DNA of 64,000 nucleotides, from NCBI RefSeq assembly GCF_001645125.1, contig NZ_LXKA01000121.1, positions 1 through 64,000 on the forward strand, read 5' to 3'. How positions within the stretch are numbered: position 1 is the first letter of the stretch; each line of letters opens with the position of its first letter. The DNA is from Paraburkholderia ginsengiterrae (GTDB taxonomy: Bacteria > Pseudomonadota > Gammaproteobacteria > Burkholderiales > Burkholderiaceae). A program made the translations under genes and the position numbers. This document shows, one piece after another, positions 19,084 through 27,438 of this stretch. The notes beneath the pieces are model-generated. The model was not told the origin of the DNA. It searched no databases and saw only the letters and a program-made list of their open reading frames with translations.

Positions 19084-21234
19084 ATGGAAGAGCTACAACA
19101 ACTCGGCAGATATCAGATCCGGCGCGTGCTGGGACGCGGCGCGATGGGCGTCGTGTACGAGGGCGTCGATCCGAAGCTGAACCGGCCGGTCGCGATCAAG
19201 ACCATTCTCAAGAGCCAGCTCGCCGATCCGGAGATGGCCGCGGAATATCAGGTGCGTTTCGAGCGCGAAGCGCAGGCCGTCGCGCGGCTGAATCATCCGC
19301 ATATCGTCGGGGTGTTCGACTTCGGCGAAGAGAACAACGTCGCCTACATCGTCATGGAGCTGATTCGCGGCGAAGAGCTGAAGGCCTATTTCGACAAGGG
19401 CACGGCATTCGCCGTGAAGGACGCCGTGCGCATGACCGGCGAGCTGCTCGACGCGCTCGGCTATGCGCACGAGCAGGGCATCGTGCATCGCGACGTCAAG
19501 CCGGCCAACGTGATGCTCGATGCGCAATTGCGCGTCAAGCTGCCGGACTTCGGCGTCGCGCGCCTGTCGGACACCGGCAGCGATGGCACGCAGGCCGGCA
19601 CGATGGTCGGCACACCTAGCTATATGTCGCCCGAGCAGGCGATGGGCAACCCGGTCGGCCCGCGTTCGGACATCTTCGCGGCGGGTATCGTGCTGTATCA
19701 GTTGCTGACGATGAAGCGGCCCTTCGTCGGCGATGGTCACTGGGCGGTGCAGCGGCAGATCATTCAGGACGATCCGGTTCCGCCGTCCGTGCAGAATCCG
19801 GCGCTCGATCCGGTGTTCGATGCGATCGTGTTCCGCGCCCTCGCGAAGAATCCCGAGGAACGGTATCCCTATGCGCGCGCCTTCAAGGAAGACCTGCAGC
19901 GCGCGCTCGCGGGCCAGGCCATCGACGAAGACGAAGCCACCATGCTGGCGGTCGCCGCGGCGCGCGCGCGGCCGCCTGGAGAAACCGGAGCGGCACGCGG
20001 CATACGCACCGCGAACGATTCGAGCGCGGTTGAGATCGAGTTCTGGAAGACGATCAAGGACAGCAACGACCCCGACGAATTCGAACTGTATATCGCGAAG
20101 TTTCCAAACGGGACCTATGCGGATCTGGCGCGGCGCAAGCTGGCGAAGCTCAATGGCGACGATTCGGCGGCATCGCGCACGGGGACTGGGCGCGATGCCG
20201 GGGGGGATGCGGGTACGCGGATCGCGTCGGGAGGGACGGGTGCGGCGGCAGGTTCCGCTGGGGGCGCGCCGGTCGAGAAGAGGCCCGGCAGGGGTGGCCT
20301 GATTGCCGTGGCGGCGTCGGCGGTTGTGCTGGCGGTGGGCGGCGGGGCGTATTTCATGCTTCGGCAGGGGACGTCCGGGCAGGCGGCCGGTGGCGGGACG
20401 GTGGCGCAGGTGTCGCCGCAGGGCGTGGTGAATCCGGCTTCGGGTGCTGCGGCCAGGCCAGAGAGCGCGTCATTGCCGCAGGAAGCCATCGCGCGAACGC
20501 AGACCTCTGCGGCGAGCGGCGCGAATGCGGCCAGCGCGACGAGTGTGGCGAACGCGGCCAGCGCTGCGAACCCGGCGAGCACGCCAGGTTCCACCGCTGC
20601 CGCCCAACGCGAAGCGGCTCGTCAGAAAGCCGCGTCCGCGGCCGAAGTGGATCGCCGCGCGCGCGAGGCGCTGGCGAAAAATCGCGGTGCCGATACCGTT
20701 GCCAACACGGGCAAATCGGCGAAACCGACCGCCGCGTCAACGGTGGCGTCCGTCGCCGCGTCGAACACGCGTGCGGCGACGCAAACTGCGGTACAACCCG
20801 CACCATCGCAGCCAGCGCAGCCGGTAGCGAAATCGGCCGCACCCGTCTCCGCACCCGTGAGCAATGCAGCGGCGCCACACGCAGCCTCAGCACCGGCGTC
20901 GACCCAGGCGGCAACGCCGTCAGCAGCGCCTTCGACATCCGCGCCGGCGCTCGCCGCCAAACCCGCCGACACCTCTCCGCCACCCGAACCCAAAGTGGCG
21001 CCGGCCGATCTGCTCGCGCAGGCCGCGAAGCTGCAGAACGAGGGCAAGCTCACCGACGCGGTTCGACTCTACAAACGTGCCGCTCGCAATGGCAGCGGCC
21101 AGGCTGCGAAACAGCTGGGCGATATCTATGGAAACGGCTCGGGCGACGTGCCGCGCGATTACGCGGAGTCGATCCGCTGGTACAACGTTGCGCGCACGGC
21201 GGGTGTGGACGTGCCGGATGTGAGCAAGCGGTAG
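19084..21234 (+). CDS. ppkA: PpkA-like transmembrane Ser/Thr protein kinase with C-terminal Sel1 repeat
   Basis: A 716-residue Hanks-type kinase. The Gly-rich loop is GRGAMG (~19-24), the ATP Lys is Lys39 (VAIKTI), the catalytic loop is HRDVKPANV (Asp137) and the metal Asp lies in DFG (Asp155). The activation and substrate segment is VGTPSYMSPEQ. The kinase domain ends near 290. A linker is followed by one transmembrane helix (~405-427, GGLIAVAASAVVLAVGGGAYFML), a long Ala/Ser-rich disordered stretch and a Sel1-like tail (~640-710) placed in the periplasm. With the FHA protein TagH, TagF and the PP2C phosphatase of the T6SS cluster it makes up a threonine-phosphorylation switch. It lies in the TPS operon, 12 bases after the Sel1 gene, rather than in the T6SS operon. 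Confidence 0.88.
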   Translation: MEELQQLGRYQIRRVLGRGAMGVVYEGVDPKLNRPVAIKTILKSQLADPEMAAEYQVRFEREAQAVARLNHPHIVGVFDFGEENNVAYIVMELIRGEELKAYFDKGTAFAVKDAVRMTGELLDALGYAHEQGIVHRDVKPANVMLDAQLRVKLPDFGVARLSDTGSDGTQAGTMVGTPSYMSPEQAMGNPVGPRSDIFAAGIVLYQLLTMKRPFVGDGHWAVQRQIIQDDPVPPSVQNPALDPVFDAIVFRALAKNPEERYPYARAFKEDLQRALAGQAIDEDEATMLAVAAARARPPGETGAARGIRTANDSSAVEIEFWKTIKDSNDPDEFELYIAKFPNGTYADLARRKLAKLNGDDSAASRTGTGRDAGGDAGTRIASGGTGAAAGSAGGAPVEKRPGRGGLIAVAASAVVLAVGGGAYFMLRQGTSGQAAGGGTVAQVSPQGVVNPASGAAARPESASLPQEAIARTQTSAASGANAASATSVANAASAANPASTPGSTAAAQREAARQKAASAAEVDRRAREALAKNRGADTVANTGKSAKPTAASTVASVAASNTRAATQTAVQPAPSQPAQPVAKSAAPVSAPVSNAAAPHAASAPASTQAATPSAAPSTSAPALAAKPADTSPPPEPKVAPADLLAQAAKLQNEGKLTDAVRLYKRAARNGSGQAAKQLGDIYGNGSGDVPRDYAESIRWYNVARTAGVDVPDVSKR

Positions 21235-21322
21235 AGGCTTGCGGCTTGCGTCCGGGCACGTCCTGCCTAGCGTGAGGTGTGATTCTCAAATCGATCAGGC
21301 ATTGTCGTAATGGGCGACCGTT

Positions 21323-22021
21323 CTACGCCGTCTGCTTCTTCCTGGAGTCCCACATTTCAGTTTCACTCTTCACCTCCTGGCAGTTGTACACTTCCCACGC
21401 CGGAATCGGGAAACCGAGTTTTGCAGCCCACGACGTGGATGGGATGCCCGCGATGCTTGCAATCGCCTGTACCCAAGTTCCACAACTCTGACCGCCGAAG
21501 CTACCGATCAGGTTGAACTTCGGAGTGAGGTCCGCGTTCTTCCATTGTTTTTTTGCTTCTTCAAACGCCTTCCATCCCTCGCTGAAGTCGACCTTCCAGC
21601 TTCGATACTGTGCACCTTTCATAAAGTCTGATTCGGTGGCAGCGAGTTCGGATGCCGCAAACTCGGGTCCTCGACTGGTGCCGTCTGAATGCTTCGGCAC
21701 CATTGCTCTTAGTCTCTCGATCCTGCCGTCCACGACATTCCAGGCGGATCCCGTGAGACCCAGTTCATGTGGAGCGGCAGATTGCCCGCGCACGGGGTAG
21801 AGATGGAACGCCTTGTGTTTGCGATAGCTAGCAGTGGATTCGAACCCGTGTCCCCATTCGAAAACGATAACTTGGTGTCCCAACACAAACGTGCCTTGGG
21901 AAACAATGGTAATCACCATTTCCCCGGGTTTTAGTGGATAGCCAGTGTAACGGCTGCGAAGACCGGTATCGGGGCCGTCTTTCCATGCAAGATCCGGATC
22001 AAGTTCCACTGCGGTGGGCAT
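21323..22021 (-). CDS. Unknown protein with permuted papain-like Cys motif; candidate T6SS-linked protein
   Basis: A 232-residue protein of no family I can name. The frame is open back to 22282, but the ATG at 22021 follows a perfect AGGAGG seven bases upstream, so the shorter form is chosen. Residue patterns suggest a circularly permuted papain/NlpC-like fold. An early GHQVIVFEWGHGFES segment, giving one or two candidate His, is followed by KAFHLYPVRG. Much later comes FNLIGSFGGQSCGTWVQAIASIAGI, where Cys starts a helix after a Tyr/Phe-Asn-Leu strand. That order (His first, Cys later) is typical of permuted amidases and acyl hydrolases. There is no signal peptide and no recognisable immunity partner. 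It is divergent from the T6SS operon and carries the same type of promoter. The function as an effector is inference. Confidence 0.6.
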   Translation of the reverse strand: MPTAVELDPDLAWKDGPDTGLRSRYTGYPLKPGEMVITIVSQGTFVLGHQVIVFEWGHGFESTASYRKHKAFHLYPVRGQSAAPHELGLTGSAWNVVDGRIERLRAMVPKHSDGTSRGPEFAASELAATESDFMKGAQYRSWKVDFSEGWKAFEEAKKQWKNADLTPKFNLIGSFGGQSCGTWVQAIASIAGIPSTSWAAKLGFPIPAWEVYNCQEVKSETEMWDSRKKQTA

Positions 22022-22168
22022 GAGTACCTCCTGACTGAGATTTAACCTCAGCGTCCCGGTCGGGGCGCCGGCCTTGGGTCGTGGCGTCGGCCAATTTGGT
22101 GTATGGAAAGGGTAAGCATGGCCGATCTGCGCTGCGTCAAGCTTCGTCGCGCTGGGTACCCGACTCGC

Positions 22169-22201
22169 AGGATAGAAAGTGCACGTTGCCATGACGTTTC
22201 C
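22169..22201 (-). promoter_or_regulatory. SARP-type heptamer repeats and -10 for the gene at 21323-22021
   Basis: Read on the minus strand: GGAAACG (22201-22195), TCAT, GGCAACG (22190-22184), nine bases, then TATCCT (22174-22169), four of six to TATAAT. Period and spacing equal those of the T6SS promoter 135 bases away on the opposite strand. It predicts a leader of about 140 bases before the AGGAGG-preceded ATG at 22021, and supports treating 22022-22282 as non-coding. Confidence 0.5.
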
Positions 22202-22335
22202 GCTCGCTTGAGCGTGACGCATCAAGGGTGTTTTGCTCGACCGAGGTAAGGCCGCTGTGTTTGGTGACACCACGAGTGGCATTCGTTCAGTCTGGTGCTG
22301 AATCCTACGAGAGGGCGTTTTGCAAGGTACGTCAC

Positions 22336-22368
22336 GGAAACGTTTGGGAAACGCATCCTCTCAATAAT
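22336..22368 (+). promoter_or_regulatory. SARP-type heptamer repeats and -10 for the T6SS operon
   Basis: GGAAACG (22336-22342), TTTG, GGAAACG (22347-22353): two perfect heptamers at 11-bp period. Nine bases later AATAAT (22363-22368) matches TATAAT at five of six positions. Transcription would start near 22375, about 20 bases before tssA. No -35 hexamer is visible at the normal distance, consistent with activator dependence. Confidence 0.65.
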
Positions 22369-22397
22369 TCACCCCACAATCCTACCAAGGGGTGAAC

Positions 22398-23432
22398 GTG
22401 TTCGACGCCGATTCAATCCTCACTGAGTTGTCCGCGGACGCGCCTTGCGGCAGCAACCTCGAATACGACCCCGCGTTCCTCGCCTTGGAGGAACTCGCGA
22501 AGGGCAAGGAAGAGGCGCAGTTCGGCGCGACCGTGATCGCCGGCGAGCCGCCTGACTGGAAAGCGATACGCAAGGCGTGCGTGGAACTCTTCACGCGCAC
22601 GCGTGACCTGCGTATCGCCATCCACCTCACTCGCGCGCTGCTCGAAACCGAAGGTATAGCCGGCTTCGCCGGTGGCCTCGTCGTCGTCGACCGTCTGCTC
22701 GACGAACAATGGGACCATCTTCATCCGCCACTCGATCCGGACGACGACAACGATCCGACCATGCGCGTCAACGCGCTCTCGACGCTGATCGATCCCTCCG
22801 CCGTGCTGCTCAAGCTCAAGACCGCGCCGCTCGTCGATGCGGGTCCGGCGGGACGCGTCAGCCTGCGCGACATCGAAATCGCCAACGGCGAAATACCGGC
22901 GCCCCAGGGCGAAGAAGCGCCGACCATGACCGCGATTGAAGGCATCTTCATGAACGTCGAACTCGACGTGCTGCAACGGTCCACGGCCGTGCTCGAAGAA
23001 GCCTGCACGCGCATCGACCATATCGAGTCGCAATTGACGCAGCGTGTCGGCGCCGCGAAAGCGATCGATCTCAGCGATCTCGCCAAACTCCTCAAACGCG
23101 CGCGCGATTTCGCGGCGCAGCGATTGCAGCGCCGCGTGCCTCAGGCATCGGAAGAGACGCCTGCCGACACCGGCGATGCGACCGGCGCGGCAGTCGAGGG
23201 CGGCGCCGTCGCCGCCGCGCGCAAAGACGAAATCACCGGCCGTGAAGACGTCACGCGCCTGCTCGACAAACTGTGCGCGTACTACGAGCGCTATGAACCG
23301 TCGAGCCCCGTGCCCCTGATGCTGCTGCGCGCGCGGCGCCTCGCGACGATGAGTTTCCTCGAAATCGTCGTCGAACTCGCGCCGGAAAGCATCGCGTCCG
23401 TCCGCCATGCCGGCGGCATTCCCTCGGAGTAA
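22398..23432 (+). CDS. tssA: T6SS protein TssA (ImpA N-terminal domain)
   Basis: A 344-residue ImpA/TssA protein that primes and caps sheath-tube assembly at the baseplate. The N-terminal ImpA domain is clear (LSADAPCGSNLEYDPAFLALEELAKGKEEAQFG..., PPDWKAIRKACVELFTRTRDLRIAIHLTRALL). The variable C-terminus ends with the usual YERYEPSSPVPLMLLRARRL segment. GTG codons at 22392 and 22398 both fit; AAGGGG (22387-22392) sits correctly only for 22398. It is the first gene of the operon and lies just downstream of the SARP-type promoter. Confidence 0.93.
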   Translation: MFDADSILTELSADAPCGSNLEYDPAFLALEELAKGKEEAQFGATVIAGEPPDWKAIRKACVELFTRTRDLRIAIHLTRALLETEGIAGFAGGLVVVDRLLDEQWDHLHPPLDPDDDNDPTMRVNALSTLIDPSAVLLKLKTAPLVDAGPAGRVSLRDIEIANGEIPAPQGEEAPTMTAIEGIFMNVELDVLQRSTAVLEEACTRIDHIESQLTQRVGAAKAIDLSDLAKLLKRARDFAAQRLQRRVPQASEETPADTGDATGAAVEGGAVAAARKDEITGREDVTRLLDKLCAYYERYEPSSPVPLMLLRARRLATMSFLEIVVELAPESIASVRHAGGIPSE

Positions 23433-23464
23433 TCCCAGCAACCCCTCGTAAGCGGAGAGTCATC

Positions 23465-23965
23465 GTGGCCAAGGAAAGCAGTCAGAAATTCATCGCTCGA
23501 AACCGGGCGCCGCGCGTCCAGATCGAGTATGACGTCGAGGTGTACGGCTCGCAGAAGAAGGTGCAGATTCCGTTCGTGATGGGCGTGCTCGCGGCCCTGT
23601 CGGGGCGGCCGGCCGATCCGCTCGCGCCGGTTGCGGATCGCAAGTTCCTCGAGATCGACGTCGACAACTTCGACGAGCGCATGAAGGCGACCCGCCCGCG
23701 CGTGGCGATCCAGGTGCCGAATACGCTCACCGGCGAGGGCAATCTCTCGGTCGACATGACGTTCGAGAACATGGAGGACTTCTCGCCCGCGGCGATCGCC
23801 CGCAAGGTCGGCTCGCTCAATCAGTTGCTCGAAGCGCGCTCGCAGCTCGCCAATCTGCTGACCTATATGGATGGCAAGACCGGCGCCGAAACGTTGATCG
23901 CGCAACTGCTCGAGCAACCGGCGCTGATGCAGGCGCTGACCTCGGCGCCGAAGCCCCAGGAATAA
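23465..23965 (+). CDS. tssB: T6SS sheath small subunit TssB (VipA/ImpB)
   Basis: A 166-residue sheath subunit starting at GTG. It has the characteristic opening SSQKFIARNRAPRVQIEYDVEVYGSQKKVQIPFVMGV and the ALSGRP and FDERMKATRPRV segments. TssB pairs with TssC to build the cytoplasmic contractile sheath; its C-terminal helix region (LNQLLEARSQLANLLTYMDG) contacts TssC. It lies 32 bases after tssA and 27 before tssC. Confidence 0.97.
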   Translation: MAKESSQKFIARNRAPRVQIEYDVEVYGSQKKVQIPFVMGVLAALSGRPADPLAPVADRKFLEIDVDNFDERMKATRPRVAIQVPNTLTGEGNLSVDMTFENMEDFSPAAIARKVGSLNQLLEARSQLANLLTYMDGKTGAETLIAQLLEQPALMQALTSAPKPQE

Positions 23966-23992
23966 ATCCCACCGCTACCGACGGAGTGTCAC

Positions 23993-25483
23993 ATGGCCGA
24001 GACCAGTACCGACTCACAAGCCTCGCCAGCAGGCGAGACCGTTGAGGTGAGCGAGTTCGCGAACCTCCTGCAAAGAGAATTCAAACCGAAGACCGACAAG
24101 GCGAAGGAAGCCGTCGAAGTCGCCGTGCGCACGCTGGCCGAACAGGCGCTGGCCGGCACGGCGCTGATTTCGAGCGACGCGCTAGCCACGGTGGGCGCGT
24201 TGATTGCGCAGATCGATAAAAAGCTCACCGAGCAGATTCATCATATTCTGCACAACGAGGAATTCCAGGCGCTGGAAAGCGCGTGGCGTGGCCTGCATTA
24301 TCTGGTGAACAACACCGAGACCGACGAGATGCTGAAGATTCGCGTCTTCAACGTGTCGAAAAACGAACTCGGCAAGACGCTCAAGAAATACAAGGGCACC
24401 GCGTGGGACCAGAGCCCGGTGTTCAAGAAGATCTATGAAGAGGAATATGGCCAGTTCGGCGGCGAGCCGTTCGGTGCGCTGGTGGCCGACTATTACTTCG
24501 ACAACACGGCGCCGGACGTTGAATTGCTGAGTTCGATGGCAAAAATCGCCGCGGCCGCGCACGCGCCGTTCATCAGCGCCGCCGATCCGACCGTGATGCT
24601 GATGGATTCGTGGCAGGAACTCGCCAATCCGCGCGATCTGACCAAGATCTTCCAGACGCCCGAGCACGCGGCATGGCGTTCGTTCCGCGATTCGGAAGAC
24701 GCCCGCTATGTCGGCCTGACGATGCCGCGCTTTCTCGCGCGTGCTCCCTATGGCGCGAACACGAACCCGGTCGAGGAGTTCGACTTCGAGGAAGAGACCA
24801 GCGGCGACCCGAAGAATTACACATGGTCGAACGCCGCTTATGCGATGGCCGTGAACATCAACCGCTCGTTCAAGATGTATGGGTGGTGCTCACAGATCCG
24901 CGGCATCGAGTCGGGTGGCGCGATCGAGGGCCTGCCGGTGCATGCGTTCCCGTCCGATGACGGTGGCGTCGACATGACCTGTCCGACAGAGATCGCGATC
25001 AGCGACCGCCGTGAAGCGGAACTCGCGAAGAACGGTTTCATGCCGCTCATCCACAAGAAGAACACCGATTTCGCGGCCTTCATCGGCGCGCAATCGCTGC
25101 AGCGTCCGGCCGAATACGAGGATCCCGATGCGACCGCCAACGCCAACCTCGCCGCGCGTCTGCCGTACCTGTTCGCGACGTGCCGGTTCGCGCACTACCT
25201 GAAGTGCATCGTGCGCGACAAGATCGGTTCGTTCAAGGAACGCCGCGACATGGAGATCTGGCTGAACAACTGGATCGGCCAGTACGTGGAGAACAACCCG
25301 GCCACCGCCACCGAGGCCGACAAGGCGCGCAAGCCCCTTGCCGGGGCGGAAGTCGTGGTGGAAGAAGTCGAAGGCAATCCGGGCTATTACGGCGCGAAGT
25401 TCTTCCTGCGCCCGCATTACCAGCTCGAAGGACTGACCGTGTCGCTGCGGCTTGTCTCGAAGCTGCCCTCGGCCAAGAAGTAA
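23993..25483 (+). CDS. tssC: T6SS sheath large subunit TssC (VipB/ImpC)
   Basis: A 496-residue sheath protein of standard length. Family landmarks include HNEEFQALESAWRGLHYLV, FGALVADYYFDN, GLTMPRFLARAPYG, NAAYAMAVNINRSF and the C-terminal LEGLTVSLRLVSKLP handshake strand. With TssB it forms the sheath whose contraction drives the Hcp tube out; ClpV disassembles the contracted form. It sits in the core tssB-tssC-hcp block. Confidence 0.98.
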   Translation: MAETSTDSQASPAGETVEVSEFANLLQREFKPKTDKAKEAVEVAVRTLAEQALAGTALISSDALATVGALIAQIDKKLTEQIHHILHNEEFQALESAWRGLHYLVNNTETDEMLKIRVFNVSKNELGKTLKKYKGTAWDQSPVFKKIYEEEYGQFGGEPFGALVADYYFDNTAPDVELLSSMAKIAAAAHAPFISAADPTVMLMDSWQELANPRDLTKIFQTPEHAAWRSFRDSEDARYVGLTMPRFLARAPYGANTNPVEEFDFEEETSGDPKNYTWSNAAYAMAVNINRSFKMYGWCSQIRGIESGGAIEGLPVHAFPSDDGGVDMTCPTEIAISDRREAELAKNGFMPLIHKKNTDFAAFIGAQSLQRPAEYEDPDATANANLAARLPYLFATCRFAHYLKCIVRDKIGSFKERRDMEIWLNNWIGQYVENNPATATEADKARKPLAGAEVVVEEVEGNPGYYGAKFFLRPHYQLEGLTVSLRLVSKLPSAKK

Positions 25484-25546
25484 CCGGGTTCAACCGCACC
25501 GGCAGTCCGGTATTTATCGGGCCGCACTTTCATCAAGAGGAAAAAA

Positions 25547-26032
25547 ATGATTCTCCTGAACTTCGCAACGCAGATCAAAGGCACCTCCAAGGTCGAAGGC
25601 CATACCGATTGGATTGCCGTCAACTCGCTTCAACTGGGCGTGGGCCGTGCCATCTCGACCAGCAGTGACGGCGCGACCGACCGCGACACGAGCAATCCGT
25701 CGTTCTCGGAAGTGACGTTCAGCAAGCCGACCGACATCTCATCGGCCGACCTGTTCGCCCAGTCGATCTACGGCAAGTCGCTCGGCAAGGCGGAAATTCA
25801 CTTCATCCAGACGGGCGGGACCGACAAGAACGATCAGGTGTACCTGAAGATCGAGCTGGAGGAGGCGATCATCAGCAGCTACTCGCTGTCGAGCGGCGGC
25901 GATCGTCCGTCGGAATCGTTCTGCCTGAACTTCGCCAAGATCTCGTACCAGTACGACCAGTTCGACGGTGCGACCGTAAAGACGGGCACGCCGAAGAAGT
26001 GGGATCTGACCGCAAACAAGTCGTCGTATTAA
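25547..26032 (+). CDS. hcp: T6SS inner tube protein Hcp (TssD)
   Basis: A 161-residue Hcp: ATQIKGTSKVEGHTDWIAVNSLQLGVGRAIS opens the family fold and SKPTDISSADLFAQSIYGKSLGKAEIHFIQTG follows. Hexameric rings stack into the expelled tube and carry small effectors. The ribosome-binding site AAGAGGAAAAAA is strong, and the 3' side carries a stable hairpin, both consistent with higher output than neighbouring genes. Confidence 0.97.
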   Translation: MILLNFATQIKGTSKVEGHTDWIAVNSLQLGVGRAISTSSDGATDRDTSNPSFSEVTFSKPTDISSADLFAQSIYGKSLGKAEIHFIQTGGTDKNDQVYLKIELEEAIISSYSLSSGGDRPSESFCLNFAKISYQYDQFDGATVKTGTPKKWDLTANKSSY

Positions 26033-26054
26033 TCGCCAGCCGGCTATCACCGTT

Positions 26055-26088
26055 GCCCATGGCGCGGCATCCGCGCCGCGTCATGGGC
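26055..26088 (+). other. Stable hairpin directly after hcp
   Basis: GCCCAT (26055-26060) pairs with ATGGGC (26083-26088) and GGCGCGG (26061-26067) with CCGCGCC (26071-26077) around CAT, with a small one-sided bulge. No T-run follows. It may protect the hcp 3' end from exonucleases or attenuate transcription into tagJ, so that hcp mRNA exceeds that of the downstream genes. Confidence 0.55.
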
Positions 26089-26105
26089 CGCATACGGAAC
26101 TTGCC

Positions 26106-26921
26106 ATGACCACCCAGGAACTGTTGCGAACCGCCCAGCTCGACGACGCGCTTGCCGCCTTGACGCAGGAAGTCCGCGCCAATCCGGCCGATGCGAAAAG
26201 CCGGATCTTCCTGTTCCAGTTGCTCGCCGTGCTGGGACAGTGGGAACGCGCCAACACGCAGCTCACCGTGTGCGGCGAACTCGATGCAGGCGCGCTCGCG
26301 ATGGTGCAAAGCTATCGCGAAGCTCTACGTTGCGAGGCACTGCGCGCGGAGGTCTTCGCGGGGCGGCGCGCGCCGGTGATCTTCGGCGAGCCCGAAGCGT
26401 GGATCGCAATGATGCTTGAAGCACTGAAGCACGATGCCGAAGGCCGCTTCGGCGAGGCGGCAAAGATTCGCCAGGACGCGCTCGAAATCGCGCCGGCCAC
26501 GCGCGGCACGCTCGACGGCGCGCCATTCGAATGGATCGCCGACGCGGATGCACGTCTCGGTCCGTTACTTGAATTGATCGTCAACGGCCACTACTACTGG
26601 GTGCCGTTTCATCGGCTGAGCGAGATCGTGCTCGAAGCGCCCGCCGACCTGCGCGACACCGTGTGGATGCCGGCGCATGTGACCTTCGCGACGGGCGGCG
26701 AGAGCGTCGCGTTCGTGCCGACCCGCTACGACGGCACGCTCGGCGCGCACCGCGACGGCGACGTGCTGAAACTTGCGCGCCGTACGGAGTGGCTCGAACT
26801 GCACGAGGGCGTCTTCACGGGATTGGGCCAGCGCGTGCTGTCGACCGATGCCGGCGACTACGCGCTGATGGACGTGCGCCAGATTAAACTCGATGCCGCC
26901 TCCGCGGCACCGCTCGCGTGA
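26106..26921 (+). CDS. tagJ: T6SS accessory protein TagJ (ImpE)
   Basis: A 271-residue ImpE/TagJ protein. The N-terminal half is TPR-like (LLRTAQLDDALAALTQEVRANPADAKSRIFLFQLLAVLGQWERA). The C-terminal half has the conserved WIADADARLGPLLELIVNGHYYWVPF and WMPAH segments. In characterised systems TagJ binds the TssB N-terminus and accompanies sheath recycling by ClpV. It stands between hcp and tssE, its usual place in this cluster subtype. Confidence 0.92.
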   Translation: MTTQELLRTAQLDDALAALTQEVRANPADAKSRIFLFQLLAVLGQWERANTQLTVCGELDAGALAMVQSYREALRCEALRAEVFAGRRAPVIFGEPEAWIAMMLEALKHDAEGRFGEAAKIRQDALEIAPATRGTLDGAPFEWIADADARLGPLLELIVNGHYYWVPFHRLSEIVLEAPADLRDTVWMPAHVTFATGGESVAFVPTRYDGTLGAHRDGDVLKLARRTEWLELHEGVFTGLGQRVLSTDAGDYALMDVRQIKLDAASAAPLA

Positions 26922-26928
26922 GGCGACC

Positions 26929-27438
26929 ATGGCCGAACTGACCGCCAAAGAGCGCTTGCAGCCTTCGCTGCTCGACCGCCTGACCGACGACGAGCCGCAC
27001 AACACGCAGGAAGCGCGCGAGCGCCGCGTGCTGTCGATGCGCACGCTGCGCCAGGCGGTGTTGCGCGATCTCGCGTGGCTCTTCAACGCGAGCGGCATCG
27101 GCATCGTGCAGGACCTCGAAGCGTTTCCACTTGCGGCGCAATCGGTCGTGAATTACGGCATGCCGGATTTCTCGGGGCAGACGGCGTCGGGGATCGATAT
27201 TGAAATGGTCGCGCGGCGTATGCGCCAGGCGATCTGGGATTTCGAGCCACGCATTCTGCGCAACACCGTGCAGGTGCGTCCGATCGCGTTCGATAAGAGC
27301 ACGCACAACCAGCTGGTGTTCGAACTCGAAGGCGAGCTATGGGGCCAGCCTGTGCCCGAGCGCCTCTTTCTGAAGACCGAACTCGACCTGGAAATGGGCG
27401 AGATTCGCGTGACCGATTTCGACGCGGTGTTCTCCTGA
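26929..27438 (+). CDS. tssE: T6SS baseplate protein TssE (gp25-like)
   Basis: A 169-residue gp25/TssE baseplate wedge protein. Landmarks are LQPSLLDRLTDDEP, RERRVLSMRTLRQAVLRDLAWLFNAS (containing the region that contacts the sheath), NYGMPDFSG and the IRPFEPRI-like WDFEPRILRNTVQVRPI. The ATG at 26929 is chosen over upstream codons because the protein then begins MAELTAKERLQPSLLDRL, normal for TssE. Its stop overlaps the tssF start in TGATG. Confidence 0.95.
   Translation: MAELTAKERLQPSLLDRLTDDEPHNTQEARERRVLSMRTLRQAVLRDLAWLFNASGIGIVQDLEAFPLAAQSVVNYGMPDFSGQTASGIDIEMVARRMRQAIWDFEPRILRNTVQVRPIAFDKSTHNQLVFELEGELWGQPVPERLFLKTELDLEMGEIRVTDFDAVFS

Noticed and set aside
20444-21223. Arg-rich overlapping frames within the Ala/Ser-rich linker of the kinase.
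   Set aside because: Frame-shifted readings of low-complexity sequence; the kinase frame is continuous from catalytic domain to Sel1 tail.
22022-22282. 87-codon N-terminal extension of the gene at 21323-22021.
   Set aside because: It contains the promoter-like heptamers and -10, while AGGAGG precedes the internal ATG; the translated extension shows no fold or signal.
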